Positions 13,101-26,500 of a stretch of DNA of 64,000 bases are shown piece by piece. Each line of letters begins with the position of its first letter. Within the stretch, counting starts at the first letter, position 1. The translations under genes were made by a program, and so were the position numbers. This stretch comes from Myoxocephalus aenaeus (taxonomy: Eukaryota > Chordata > Actinopteri > Perciformes > Cottidae), in the NCBI GenBank assembly GCA_038501785.1, contig JBAMJR010000329.1, forward strand, positions 2,257,501 to 2,321,500, read 5' to 3'. The notes beneath the pieces are model-generated. The model was not told the origin of the DNA. It saw only the letters and a program-made list of their open reading frames with translations, and did not search any database.

Positions 13101-16100
13101 GCACAAAAAGGCCCATAATGACAAAAATAACTATTGAATCAAAAATATAAAAGCATCAATAGTGGGATATTGTCAGACATTTCAACAAACCATGTCAAAC
13201 CAGAGGTGGTTCAAAGACATGGCTGCATTTGCTGCTGTTGTTATTATTGGTGTAGGATGCGTTTCTCACCATGTATGAAGGGAAGATGAGGACTCTCTTG
13301 TGTTTTCCACAAGGCCACTGAGGGTCGTCCAGCAGATTAGGGTCGTACTCGCGGAAGTCTCCCAAATCATTCCCTGCCACGGACACAAAGAAGAAGATAC
13401 CATTTGCACTACCGTTTCCGATATTTAAAAAAAAACACACACTGGATAAAAGGAAGAAAGTGAAATACTTGTTGGGAGTCGACTGACCTGTGTCTAAGCT
13501 GCTCTGGTTGCTGTTGGCTCGGCCCAAACTGAGGCTCCTATGGCTGGCGTTGCGAGACTGAGAGAAGGACGAGGTGGAGTCGATGGTGTTTCTTCGACCA
13601 CCCAACACGTTGGTGGAATACAGGAACTGGGTGTAGGACACAGTCTGCAGACAGATGTAGTTATAAAAGCGGTTTCATAACAGCCTAAACAGAGTTGGGC
13701 TTTCCATTCATCTAAACGGGTTGAACTGGTAAAATGTATCGTTTTTACTTGCTTGTCAAAGCAGAAAAAGGCACGGTAGCAATAACTTTGAGGGTGTGTC
13801 AGCTTGTGTCAAAGTGTATCACCCCAGTGAGTCAGCATGCACATAACAGGAGCTGGGAACTTACTTTCCTAAATTAAATGCAGTTTTTAATGATGTGATT
13901 AAATAAGTCTGAGATTTCATGTTATGACAAAAATGCTGCTTAGGAAAAAAAAAAAAAAAAAAGCCTGTTGCCTGGTTCAAATATGCTAAAAACTGTGTTG
14001 ATTTATTACACACATGGACACACATTCAACACTCAGGAATGAGAAGAGACTGAGAAAAGTAGTTGTTCAGAATTACGTGTTTGTGATGTAGCTACTTATA
14101 CTATTAACAACCACTTTTGGAAGGTTTATGAAGCAAGTAGTTAGGTTAGCTAATCTGGGAGACAAAACTTTAGTTTTTTTGTGTTGAAAATGAGCACTGA
14201 TGTTCAAAAACGTAATCTTGGACATTTGTGGCGTTTCCTTATGTGCAAAAAAAAACTAAATTACAAAACAAACAAAAAAGATTACAATTTGCCTCGATAT
14301 TAAACAAGTTGTCCTCTTCCCTCTCAGTGGTGGCTCAGGGTAACTTTGAATAAAACTAAGAAAAGTAACAATTACTACACATGACAAACCATTGAATGAT
14401 AGTAAATAAAATCTCATGTACACATACTACTAATTATATATCAAAATGCAATTTTACACAATAGAAAATGATGCACCAAGACAATATTCTTTTTTTTATT
14501 ATCATTTAGGGTGAATTGCCTTTAAAAAATAAATTAAAAAAAATGTATAAGAGGTCTATATTCCCCCTTTCCACACGGCATATTTCTGCTGGCATCTCAC
14601 CTTTCCATCAGCTCCCAACTCCACTCCCTCCAGCCCGATCACCATCTCCTTGGCACTGACGCCTCCCGACGGGTGCCGCTGACGCCCTCCTCCTTCCAGC
14701 TTTACCTCCCTAATGAACACAAGACCTTTAGAGCTTTCACCGTCCATACAAACCTTCCTCCAGCTTCCTTTGACTCCCATCCCTTCCCTCAACCTTCGGC
14801 CTGCTCTTACTCACCTCTCTGCCTCTACCTCACCGATAGGCCCTGTATCGACCTGCACTCATCGGCTGGTCTAGTTTCTGTAATTGCCTGCCTTTGGGTG
14901 CATCGGAGGACAATCAGAAATAAAGAGCACCCTTGGGAGGAAGGATGGAGGGTGAGTACAGTTCCTTTCTAGCAGGCTGCTGCCTCACCAAGGCCAGACA
15001 TTCCCCACTGCTGTGGGAAATTTGCTGGAGGTCAAATGTTCTTCTGAAGTAGAAAACTGCTAGAGAGTGAAGTGTGTCAGTGGAGCAAACAGTGGAGAGC
15101 CCTCGACTGCACACATTTTGTATTGGCCACTTATTTCTGTATTTAATGTCTGCTGCTGAGGATGTACAGTAGGACTGGGGCAATCACATGTCAAACAGAA
15201 AAACGTGTGCCCATTAAGTCATTGTTCAAGCAAACTATATACCAAGATATCCTAATTAAAGTGGACATTAGTTACTGCCAGTAGAGACTACCGAGTGTGT
15301 GTGTGTGTGTGTGTGTGTGCACGGACAAAGGAGGTTGTACACCTGCAGTCCACTTTATTCACACTCTGGCATCAGTTATTCAGGATGGCAAAGAGGTAAC
15401 GGGAAAGCTGAAGACGCTAATCATTTCCAGCAATGCAACATTAATGATGAAAAAGGTGGTTGGAAAATTAAAATGCTGAAAACATAAATGCAGAATTGCC
15501 TTTGTAAGAAGACAAAGGCTGCCAAATATCCACTTGTGTGTGTAAATATGTGGCTAAGATAAGGCTGAAGTTAATATTACACAATGTGGTTTAGTTCCAG
15601 AATGTCAGCAGACATTAAATCGTAAAACACTGTCCCGTTATCTCTTCTCGCTCAGTCATGCTCTCCGTTTAAAAATGGTGCCCAGATAAATAGAAGAAAT
15701 GACACGGTCCGCCCTCACATGACTCTCCAAGTGTTTTGATGATACGAGGGGCGAATCTGATAGAATGCAAACAGTGTTATTTGGCAAATGGGCACATCGG
15801 GACACGTTGTTGATGGATGCATCATAGACATGGAGATCCCCAGGCAGCAGACATCTCACAGAACAGTGGAGATAAAAAAAAAAGTTGAAAAAAAAAAAAA
15901 AAAGAGGGGAAACATTTTAGAAAAAAAAAAAAAAAAAGGAGAGAGCTTTTCTAAGAAGCGATCCAGAAAAGAAAAACAATGCTTCAGTCTGCTGAGAGTA
16001 AGGAGAAATGAAAGGAAAAACATAAGAAAAGCTGACGTTGCTTCGTAACATGCATGGACAGGAATCACTGGCTTCAAACATCTGTATGTTAGTAGCGTTA

Positions 16101-19100
16101 TATTTTAAGTGCTCATCACATTTGCTCTGCCAAATGCTTCTAAAAAATAAAAAAAATACATGACTAAAATAATCTTGACCCTGGCTGGCTACTATACTAC
16201 CAAATACTTTACAGCTCATATAAACAGTTTCAAGTTGGCTCGATTGACCTGTAATAATATTCCTCTTGCAGTCTTGCCTGAGCTTCGCCCATTAGACTAA
16301 ACTCATTAGCATCACTAAATAATATTGTATTAATCCCAGTGAGGAAATTTCCTTTGCGATTAACCCATCTAATTGTTTGTTGTCGGAGGCCAACTGTGAC
16401 TACAATGCAATGCCAGGAGCGCTACCTAACATGCATGTCTCTTAGGGTGGGAGAAACTGAAGCATATGGGGCCACCCATGCAAACATAGGGAGAACATGC
16501 AAAGTCTGCACAGAAAAGCCACAGTTGACCCCCAAGCGGGATTTGAACCCAGAAACATCTGCGTGTCGCGAGACTGCGACGCCCCATAAACGGATGTCCA
16601 ATCAAATAGTCTTTTAGTCTGCAAAGTGTCATGTTTAGTTTGACATTTTGAAAAAAAAAAACGAAAAAAAAAAACCGCATCTATTTGCTTTCACCTCGAC
16701 AGCTAGATGAGGAGATAAACGCTCACCGCCCTCAGATCGGTACGCTAAATATGGGGCTATATGTTAGCTTAGCACGAAGACTCGAAGCATGGGGTAACAA
16801 GATGAGCCTGGTTCTGTCCAAACTAAGGTTTAAGAAAATAACACATTTATTTATATATACCAATTAAATAAAGTGGAAAAAGTAAGGATGCATCTAATCT
16901 AAGCACCAATCTGATACCAGTGTTTAATTAATACGCTGCATGCCTCACTATGTGCGATTGGGATCAGTCTTGTATGTGTAAGGCAGCAGGCTAACTTTGT
17001 AAAACAAACTGAAACAAATGAATACATTAGATATAAATCTACTGAATTGTTATTTATTAAAATAGAGATATCTGATACGAGGTCAGCCTATTGTAACGGA
17101 CACCCGATCCAGCTATTTGGGTCGTGAAACTCAGATAGCCATCTTATTGCTATGGTTTCATAGCAAACAGACCGATATGGGAGAGTTAGTATTTTTAAAA
17201 TAACGCTTGGCAAGAAAGCTGATAAGTGTATTTCCCAAAATGTCAAACCATTCCTTTGAAATTAATGATTTGCTTCATGTTGTGTGCCCACAAGTTCTTT
17301 GGCACCATGCCAGGCTGCACTGCTAAATTTTGCAATTGTGTTCATGGGGCGGTAGTTACAGTAATCATAAAGACAGATAGAGAGAGAGAGAGAGAGAGAG
17401 ATAAACTACATGCAATCAGCCTTTTGGGGCCCGGTCGTCTAATATAATGTTTTGCAGTTCTAACACTTGTAAACCAAAGTCTAACTGTAAACTGTCAATT
17501 AGCAGCAATGAGCATTTTAATTGGATATCTCTGGGGGTTTGTTAACCCTCGACCTTGCACCGATTGGCTGGCTTTGGAAATTCCACAAAAAGGGATTGAG
17601 CCTTTTATACTCCTCACTAAGCCCCGGTGTGAAGCTTTTATTTCTGTGCATTGTATTCTCTGGCGCTCATCTGTGCCCTTTCCTCTTTCACTTCCTCCAA
17701 GACGCACCGTTTCATGTGACTGGGCGTCACAGCGGAGGCTGCACCAGAGCCATCCCATGAAAGCCAGGTGGCTTCCCATTACATGGAATCAAGAGCCTCT
17801 TACAGATGAGTCAGAAATGTTTTTCCTTCTAAAACAAGGCAAAGATTAAACAAAAAGGGTTTCTTAGAAACTGGCATGACTGTGCACAGCAGAAACTCCA
17901 GTCGGCCAGCATTGTGGACAATTAAACCAGTGGACAACACATGCAATAAATTAAGAGCTAAAGTTTCTAAATCTGAGAACAGGAACCCCGCCGGAAAAAG
18001 TGAGTCTTAAAATTGCTAAAAAGCCAAAGCGACACTTGCAACAGACAACAATGGGTTGACTTGGAACAAAAAGGGAAGGGTGGCTAAAAGCCAAATGGGA
18101 GCCATTAGGGGAAAAGCAAATACAAGCAACAAGCACCGGGCAACAATTAACAAAAGTAATGTGTTTAAGCCCATTTCAGCCCACTGTTTATTTATTGATC
18201 AAACCTTAAATGGTAAAAATGCATCCACCAAAACCAGCCCCTAGCAATATATGCACCAGTCAGAGGAGAGTACATCCACAGAAGAAAGAGCGATGAGAAA
18301 TCAAAAGGGACAGAGGGAGCACAGGCTGGAGGAGGTTAATAAGTTCGGCATGCTGTAGGATACATACCCTGCTTGGCTACAATCTCGATAGGGCAGGACA
18401 GAAAATACACTATAGAAGGATCTTCTGCCACTGATAAGGACTATCCTATAAAAACAAAAAATAGTAAACAAGCTAATCAATATCTATCTGACAAGATCCA
18501 CAGGTTAAAGTTGGAGAGAGTGTGCAGTAAAAACAAGAATGAGGAGAATGAGATGAAACTGTGTGACACGAGTGTGTGTTGTTTTGTGGTATTGTAGCAC
18601 ATGTAGCATGTAGTCAGGGGTTTGGAGGCAACAATGATGCATTTTTGTTAGGTTACTTCAGTTAACGTTTGCTATTTTTAGAATAATTGTCCTAGTACGT
18701 GTGTAAAACATGCACGCGTGACTAGAGTCAGCAGCACGCGGGGAATAATACTTTATTAGAGTAACACTTCTTTTAATATCTGCAACTCGGATATAAACGA
18801 CGCGCGAGTCACCACCTGTTTCAGCATCAGTTGATCGAAAAGCAGTTCTTAATAGTGTGGGAAAAAAAAAATCCAGCTCACAGTTATTCCACATCAGACG
18901 TGGCTGTGCATATGAGGAAAAACAGCTTTACCCATCAGGAGTCCTGATTTAACAGGATAAACTCATCCAGAGGGTGCACTGGTTGTCTAAACAAGAGATA
19001 CTGTACTAACATCTGGGAAATGATTTTCTCAGAAAGCACGAGAACTACACTCTGCATCACAGAATACCCCGAAAAAAAAAAACAGCCGACTCAATTAGAT

Positions 19101-20524
19101 TTAAAAATCCAAAGAATGTGGCGTTGATAACGGTCCCCAGAGCAGTAAACACCTCCTGGGATTAAAAACAACCATCTTTCCTTTTGTTTACATTCCACAC
19201 ACCCAGTAACACGTCAACATTAACACCACTGTGCCTTTAATTTTTTTTTTTTTTTTTTATATATATATCCAGGGATTTGTTGTGTACTGCATACATGCTC
19301 ATGTGCACTGTGATACAATGATATGCGACTCAGCTTTTAGGAGTGAATTCATGGTGCGATTATGATTTAACAGTGATCAACTAAAGATTCAAATGAAATT
19401 AAAATCAGAATTATACTCCTGTGTCAAATGTGAAAGGATTCTCAAGCGCCTGCACTTCCTCTATGGGTCAGAATGACATGCAGTGACTGGGCCAGGGCTG
19501 CTTGCCGACGATGTGGCTTGTAAAACATCCACACTGCAGTTCATTGACCGCGGCAGCCTGCCATTATCCACCGAGGACTTGTATTGACTAAGTGGTGGCG
19601 GTTGTGTGCCTTCATACCTTCCATTGCGAATATCATGTTGCCTCATGCTCTTTATGAAGTGGATCTTCTTGAAGCTCTTTGGTCGGGGGGAACCCGATAG
19701 GGTTCGGCATCTAGAATGTAAAAACAAACACAAAACATCAGTACCTCAAAAACAACAGAGAATCCCATTGGGATACATTAAACTGAGCTGAGTGTCAGAA
19801 TCGTATATACGGTGTTAGACAATGTGAGCGGTATTTCAGTGCAGTTCGCTACCTGCGGAGAGGAGCATTCTCCTCAATGTCCTCTAGCGTTTCAAGCGAA
19901 GAGCGCTGAGAGATGAGTCTCCGTCTGGGAAGACAGACAGAGACGAAGTTAGAAGATATGAAGAGACATCATGGTACCAAACACAGCACCGACTGCACTG
20001 CAAAACAGCTTAGAGGAGGACTAACGCTGGCAAAATAAAAAAAGATATAATCCCTCATTGGGCTCTTTTTGCCAAACACAAATAGACCTGCAAAGCAATT
20101 TGGATAAAACAGGTACAGCACTAAATCAAAGCCAATTCCACAGCACAGCAATACCTAAAATGGCAAGAGTGGGCGTGAAAAATCAATCCATTTTCCTCAC
20201 AAACTTGAGGTCAGTCTAGCTTTCAGAATAAAACCAAAGCATCAGCATTCAGAGGAAATCTCCATTTACCTACTTTGCGTAAATCAATGGGTCAATAAGT
20301 GGGTAAAGCCGCTCTAAACCCCACTATACTTTTACACAACTACTGAGAAACTGAACAGCATGGGATACATCTATCTCACTTATTTTCCAGCAATATACCA
20401 TTTATTGGTATCTTTTGAAAATGTTTGAAGGTACAATACCTTCCAGGATACTTTAGCTTCAGGACTATAGAGGCAATATTAACAAACATGTGTAAAACTG
20501 CTCCATGTACCAGTGTTTTATTAA

Positions 20525-20585
<61 letters not shown>

Positions 20586-23500
20586 TTAAAGAAAATCTTT
20601 TCTGAAGTTGGAAAGGTTTCTTGATTTAGACGAAGATGTTCTCGAAGAAATGACGTAAGAATTCGACGATGCATACAATGCCAACTTTTGATACTCAATG
20701 TCACAAACACATTTCATTCAGTGCTCTGAAAGCATTTTGGGTTCGATATAAAGTCCTGAAACTAAACTTTGACTGAGGTCAACTGAGGCCGTGGAGCAAA
20801 AGGTCAAACAATGGTGTGAAATCATCACCAGTCTCCGTCTTGTTCCGTGTGGTTCATTTACAAAAAAAAAAAAAAAAAGAAAAAAGATCATCCATCAACA
20901 CCACTGTGTGACTGTGTGGGTCAATGATCGCTCCTCAATTAGGCATCCGGCACAGAGAATGTTCCAGGATCGGAGCGGCTAAGAGGATAACGAGCTGGCT
21001 CGGCAAGCACTTTTGAGTCACACATTTTGTCACAGATGGCCTTTATTTTACACTTTGGTTTGCACGACTCACAACAGGCTAAATCTGCCGGACCGCTTCT
21101 ACGGGATCGGCTGCCAGCGTGAGAAACAAACCCGCATGTGGCGGCCAAGTAGGCCTGAGCCGTTCCAAAATGAGATTGTAATTGTATGTTTAACACCACA
21201 ATAACGACATAATCCAACATCATTAATCCGCTTTATAAAGTGGCCACATTCAAAAGTAGCGGAAACAAACACATTAGTGGTCAAATAACTAAAACATGAA
21301 GCATCCTCCCAAGGGGTCCATCAATAAATCTGCAGCAGCAGAGCAAGTTAGCAAACAAACTGCTCACACCATTGCATATTTAATTTAATCTTGGACTACG
21401 CAATTCTTTTTCGCAATGTGATGCTTTAGAGCCGGCAGCGTTTGAAACGAGCGGACGACACTAGCACTGACCCACCGCCTCTTCACAGGACATTTCATAA
21501 AAAAGGGGGAGACGGCGGAGTGGCTGGTTAATGAACGACAGAGCGCGAGGACAGATTAACAAAAGATGACTCGGTCCTCGAGGATCTCCCAGGGTTTAAA
21601 CCAATAGAGGCCGAGTGAACACAGTAGGTCTGAGGAGACAAGTGTGTACATGAGGACCCAGACTGGAGCAGACGAGAAACAGAGAATTCAACACTCTGAT
21701 AAAGAGCACATATAACAGCACATTTGTCTGTCCAGAGTGGAACAATAGACAGCTGACGCGGTTGTTATGAAGGGGCGTGGCCTCTGCCTGATGGTCAGAC
21801 AGGGTGGCTCGTTTGTGGTCCATAAGAAATTTAGGTCATAAGAAATCATGTCCATGTCATCATGCTTCCATATTTTGATACGTTAAGAGCTGAAATAGGA
21901 CGTTGGCGTGAAACATACGAATGTCCTTTAGCTAATGAGGATGTAAAAATCACCTCATCTGACTCTTTAATCCCAAACTGAATTAAGTCTCCAACTGAAG
22001 GCTTAACTTAAAGCTGGGCTGATGGATATCTCCGTACGAATAGATGGTTGAAATGACTGATGTGTAAAGTGAGAGGTAGCGCATGTAGCATGGAACTGAC
22101 AGACCGTTATATAACGACACTGCAGAGCTCTTCAGAGAGCTTTACAATGTTTCAGCTTTGGGATTTTCGGGCCAACAAAACTATACTGTTTCGGTGCGAT
22201 CTCACTGGATGCAGCAGGCAGCGGTTTCAAAAACAGACATACCCTTAAGCACGAGCAGCCGAGCACGAAACAGCAGAAAACTATTTGCATCTAGCGCTGA
22301 ACATAATGAAGCATTTTATCACCTAATGAGCCCGATACTGTCCTCAGGAGGTGGTTGAGCCCTAAAAGAGAGTGAATATTTGGCTTTCATTAGGCAGCCA
22401 AGACTCCAACTGGGTGGTAAAGTTCAGCTGGATTTGTAGGCAACGGTTTTATAATACCTTTGCCAAAACAACTTTATACTGTAATAATATTTATTGTCAT
22501 TACACATGTACAAGTACAGAGCAACGAAATGCAGTTTAGCATCCAACCAGAAGTGCAATTGTAGTAAGTACCAATATACAGATAATAAGTAGTATTTTAT
22601 AGATAATAAGTTAACGCTCCAAGTGGAACTGTAATATATAAATACGGAATATACAGATTGATTGATTGAGGTAATATGAACATATTATACAGGTTGATTG
22701 TGCATTAAATGTAGGTAGACTATAAACAGGAACTATAAACATAATTTACAAAAAGGCAAATGGGCGTATGATAAGTTAGGTAATACAGATTGAGTGAACG
22801 TTAAATAGTGCATAATAATAATAATAAACAGTAGCTGCCTAACGTTACTAGACTAGTGCAATGTTCAGTACGTAGCTTTTAGTGCAAACAGATTCCAAAG
22901 TGTAATAATAAGTGTTTTCAGCTAGTTGAGCTGGCCCCAAGGTTTGCACGTGTAGCTTCTTAATATATGACTCATACACTCATTGAAAGAGTAATTGTTT
23001 GCTGAAATCATTCCTCCTGTCCCTACTAACTGTGAAGCGATTACTTCTTAGGTTAGAGCGGTCGTACCAAATCCACATTTCTTGCTCCAAGCAAAACAAA
23101 AACTTAACAGAAACTTCAGCCCACGCCCATGAGGCTTCAGAATCTTGACTTCGACAAATCGAGTGCGTGTCCATCAGAGCTACTGTCTTTTTAGTGCAAT
23201 TTCCTCTTGGCTTTATCCTGGACAGTGTTTCCTTGCAGCGCTGCAGTGGAGGGATGGCAACAACAAGATGGGATTTCCTAAAAAAAATTTAAAAAAAGCT
23301 TGCAACGTTGCTGCTGAGGCCTCATATAAGCTTTAGCTGGATTTTCGCAGAAAAAGGAGGAACGTACGGTAGATTTGTGTCACATCATTTCCAGCCACCA
23401 AGAGCACTCAATCTACATACGGGCATGAGTTTTGCATTAGGAAAGACAGACATCCAAACATGTCCTTTGACTCAAAGAGTGTTAACACTGTATCCGCAAC

Positions 23501-26500
23501 ATGTGCCAAAGAAGAAATAACCGCTTCTTGTAGCCATCCGTCTGCATTCTGTGTGACACTTTGTCGTCGTTCCAGTCCAGAAATCTCACTGAATTGTTGC
23601 TGATCCTTAACACTCATTCACTAGCGGGGCCCAAGGGAAGGTTCCCACTCCATAAGGACACAGCTGAACTGTGAGGACTTTGAGCAGATTCAAGGACCTG
23701 TCGGTCGACAGCAGCAGCAGGACGTGCTTTTAAATGCAAAAGATGTTCTACAAATCCTGGAAACAATAACACTGGGCTGGCAACTCATTCACAACTAGAG
23801 GAACATTCTGTATTCACCCAGTTTGACGTTAACACAAGCTTCAGAGAAACCTCGGTATAAATCAGTGGCAAAGGGGCAACAACAGGCATCCCTCAGCATC
23901 TCCAACACAATCCCTGCAGTTGTTGCCTCCAGTGATTTTTTTTTTATTTAAGCATGTTTGGTAAATGCAGCCCGTGTACCATTGAGATGTTTCTACTGCA
24001 AAACACACTGCACATCCTCTTGCAATGAAACCGTTTCCAAAAGGCGGTGGATAATCCTGGCCCAGCAGTGCTGTAAACGATGCTGTAAAACTCAAGCGGA
24101 CTATTTAGATGTGGAGATTAAACGGTTTCACACGTACTGCCCTGTTGGCAGCTTGCCACAGGACATAGTCTTCCATTTTGCCGGAGAGTCGCCGAGTGGA
24201 AATAAAATGCCACGTTCTGGGCTTCTTCGCACAAATACAGCAAAGGCTATATATCGGAAATGTGATTATTCTGAAAGGGTGGGGAAGAAGAAGAAAGAAA
24301 AAAAATCCAGTCAGAACAGTTTAGTCCCTCTGATCCTCAAACACACTGAGAGTACAAACAGGATGCATCGGCGGATTATACAAAAAAATGAATGGGCAGA
24401 AAGAGAAGTTAAAGAAGCAGGGACAAATGAAAGTGTTCTTTTAGCTGTTCAGAGGGAGAAACACAACAACACATGTTGTGGAAGCGTAACTGGATTTAAC
24501 TTAGAAGTGCATAAAGAAGAAGCTGACCCTTGTTACTCCTCCGTCTCGTCCTTGAAGTGGGTTTCTCAGTCAAAACCGTAATGGCTTCTTTTTTTTTCCT
24601 CGTTGAGAGTGTTAGTTGACGGCTCAAACACCGAGAAGGAAAATGAAGCATTCTTACATAATCCTGGGATTATGCCAACCATGACCTCAGCGAACAACAA
24701 TCCACCTCATAACCAAAAGTATGTGACCCGCCGACACAAAGCTCCACCGGGCCGGTATAATGACATGTGCTGCTTGTTTTCCAGCCACAACCTTCTGCTG
24801 CCTCATGTTAAAAATAATAAAAAAGCGCTTGTAAAAATACTGTTAAGAACATTATTCACTCTGCACTACCCAATGGAATGTAACTAAAAGACGACGAGGG
24901 GAAACCTGGATATGTTTTATGGGGGAAAAAGATGAAATGAGCTCGACACCTGAAGCAGACAAGGCCAGATGGTAATAGGTATGCTATATTTAAAAGCTGC
25001 AGCTCAGGCGTGCCGATTCATGATGGATGAAGGCTGAACACGAAAACATCCATCGTTTCCACGCATTGGATTCTGATGAGGATACGGTCAAAAGCAGCTT
25101 TGGCCGTAGAACGTCTCCCTTGGCAGCACATCAGAGGCTCCGCGACTTCCTGAATGGGAGCAGGACTGAACGCTAAAAGTCTGGAGGGGAGAGTGTGTGT
25201 CTCTGATTCCTCTGGGAGAGGAAGTGGAGGACAGAAAATACAGAGCGCAGAGCCAGGCTGCTTCTCAGAAAGCCTGGGCATCCTGCCTCACCCAGCCAGG
25301 GACCTCTGGACACGTTTCCACCAGCTGACCTCAGAAAACAAGCCGGGCACTGTGCAGAGCGCTCGCCGTCGGAATATGGCCGCGCTCCATCAACAGGTTG
25401 CTTACTTTTCAACGTTATAATTCATTTTGGGGGGACATCATCTAAGCACATTCCAAAAGGCACGGTTTCACGACTGAGACACGGGATGCAACCGGGATGG
25501 GTGTGGAATAGTTTTGTTGGTACCAACCGATGTGTGTCCATAGCACAAAGGATGGAAAACTGGCAGATCAGTTTTTTTTTTTTATTATGATTTATAGAAT
25601 CATTTTGCCAATATTTGACTGTATATCATTCAGGAAACGTTCTCGCAAAACTGCTCGTTTATCATTTGTGAAGTTTGGCTTCTTTTGTTACATGATTTTT
25701 TCTTCTTTTATTCAACATAAAAATGTGTAGTACATATGATACACAACAACGCTATCATATACAGCATGTTTCCCTGTTTGAACCATAACTTTCTCATTTG
25801 AAGACTGAAAGTGCATTCTTGACCTTGAACACAGCGGTCGACAGAACAATCTCCCCACACGGTCCATTCAGTATTTTTCCTGGAGCTTTCAACCGTGTCA
25901 CATGATCTTACTCAACAGGGGGAGTTTTTTCAGCTGCAGCGGAATTGCAGATTTTTACATTTCCATTCTTCTTTCCGCTTTACAGACTTCTCATCCACGT
26001 TGGCTCAAAAGTCGAAGCTGAAGAAGAACAGCTAATAAGGAGGACTGCCGTTTTCAAAAGCCAAGAAGGAACTTTCAATCTCGACTTTAGCGCCAACATG
26101 AACAGGAGGTCCTTAAATGTGCGGGGGGGGGGCGGGGAGGAAAATATAAACATCTTTAATTCCACGATAACTGGGCAAACACCATCTGCAGAGGAAGATT
26201 GTGTGATATGCTTGAGAACTCCAAAGAAAAACAGCAAAATGGGCTGTGTGTTTTGTCAACTAATGTTAACTTTTGAGCCTGCGTTTCACTTCAATTCTGT
26301 TTCATACATATTGGATTGTGCTTTATTGCAAGGGGTTTCTAATGGTCGTTTATTCCTCGTACCGTTTGAGCGTCAGTAAACTGTAAACGAGCTCTAAGAA
26401 AATACACAGAGTTTAAATGAATAACGGTTTCTTGAGCGTTAGAAGACGTATTTAATGCACTTCTTTCACCATCAAAAACCACAGATTAAGAGCTTCGAAG

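Larger units (their letters stand above)
14710..18367. other. cables1 intron 4 (repeat-bearing)
   Basis: A 3.7-kb intron holding a (GT)n run, poly-A/purine tracts near 15875-15937, a reverse-oriented SINE (16430-16600), a diverged dispersed repeat (16685-16850) and an (AG)n run. Nothing else is gene-like. Confidence 0.6.

Noticed and set aside
13374..13487. Retention of cables1 intron 6 as coding sequence
   Set aside because: The frame is open through it, but the residues are hydrophobic noise, both splice sites are good, and the spliced form matches human CABLES1 exactly at the junction.
23958..24581. A 207-codon open frame on the + strand inside cables1 intron 1
   Set aside because: It begins with TTG and its first ATG is far inside; no domain is recognised, and the lysine and asparagine content follows local A-richness. 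It is probably chance.
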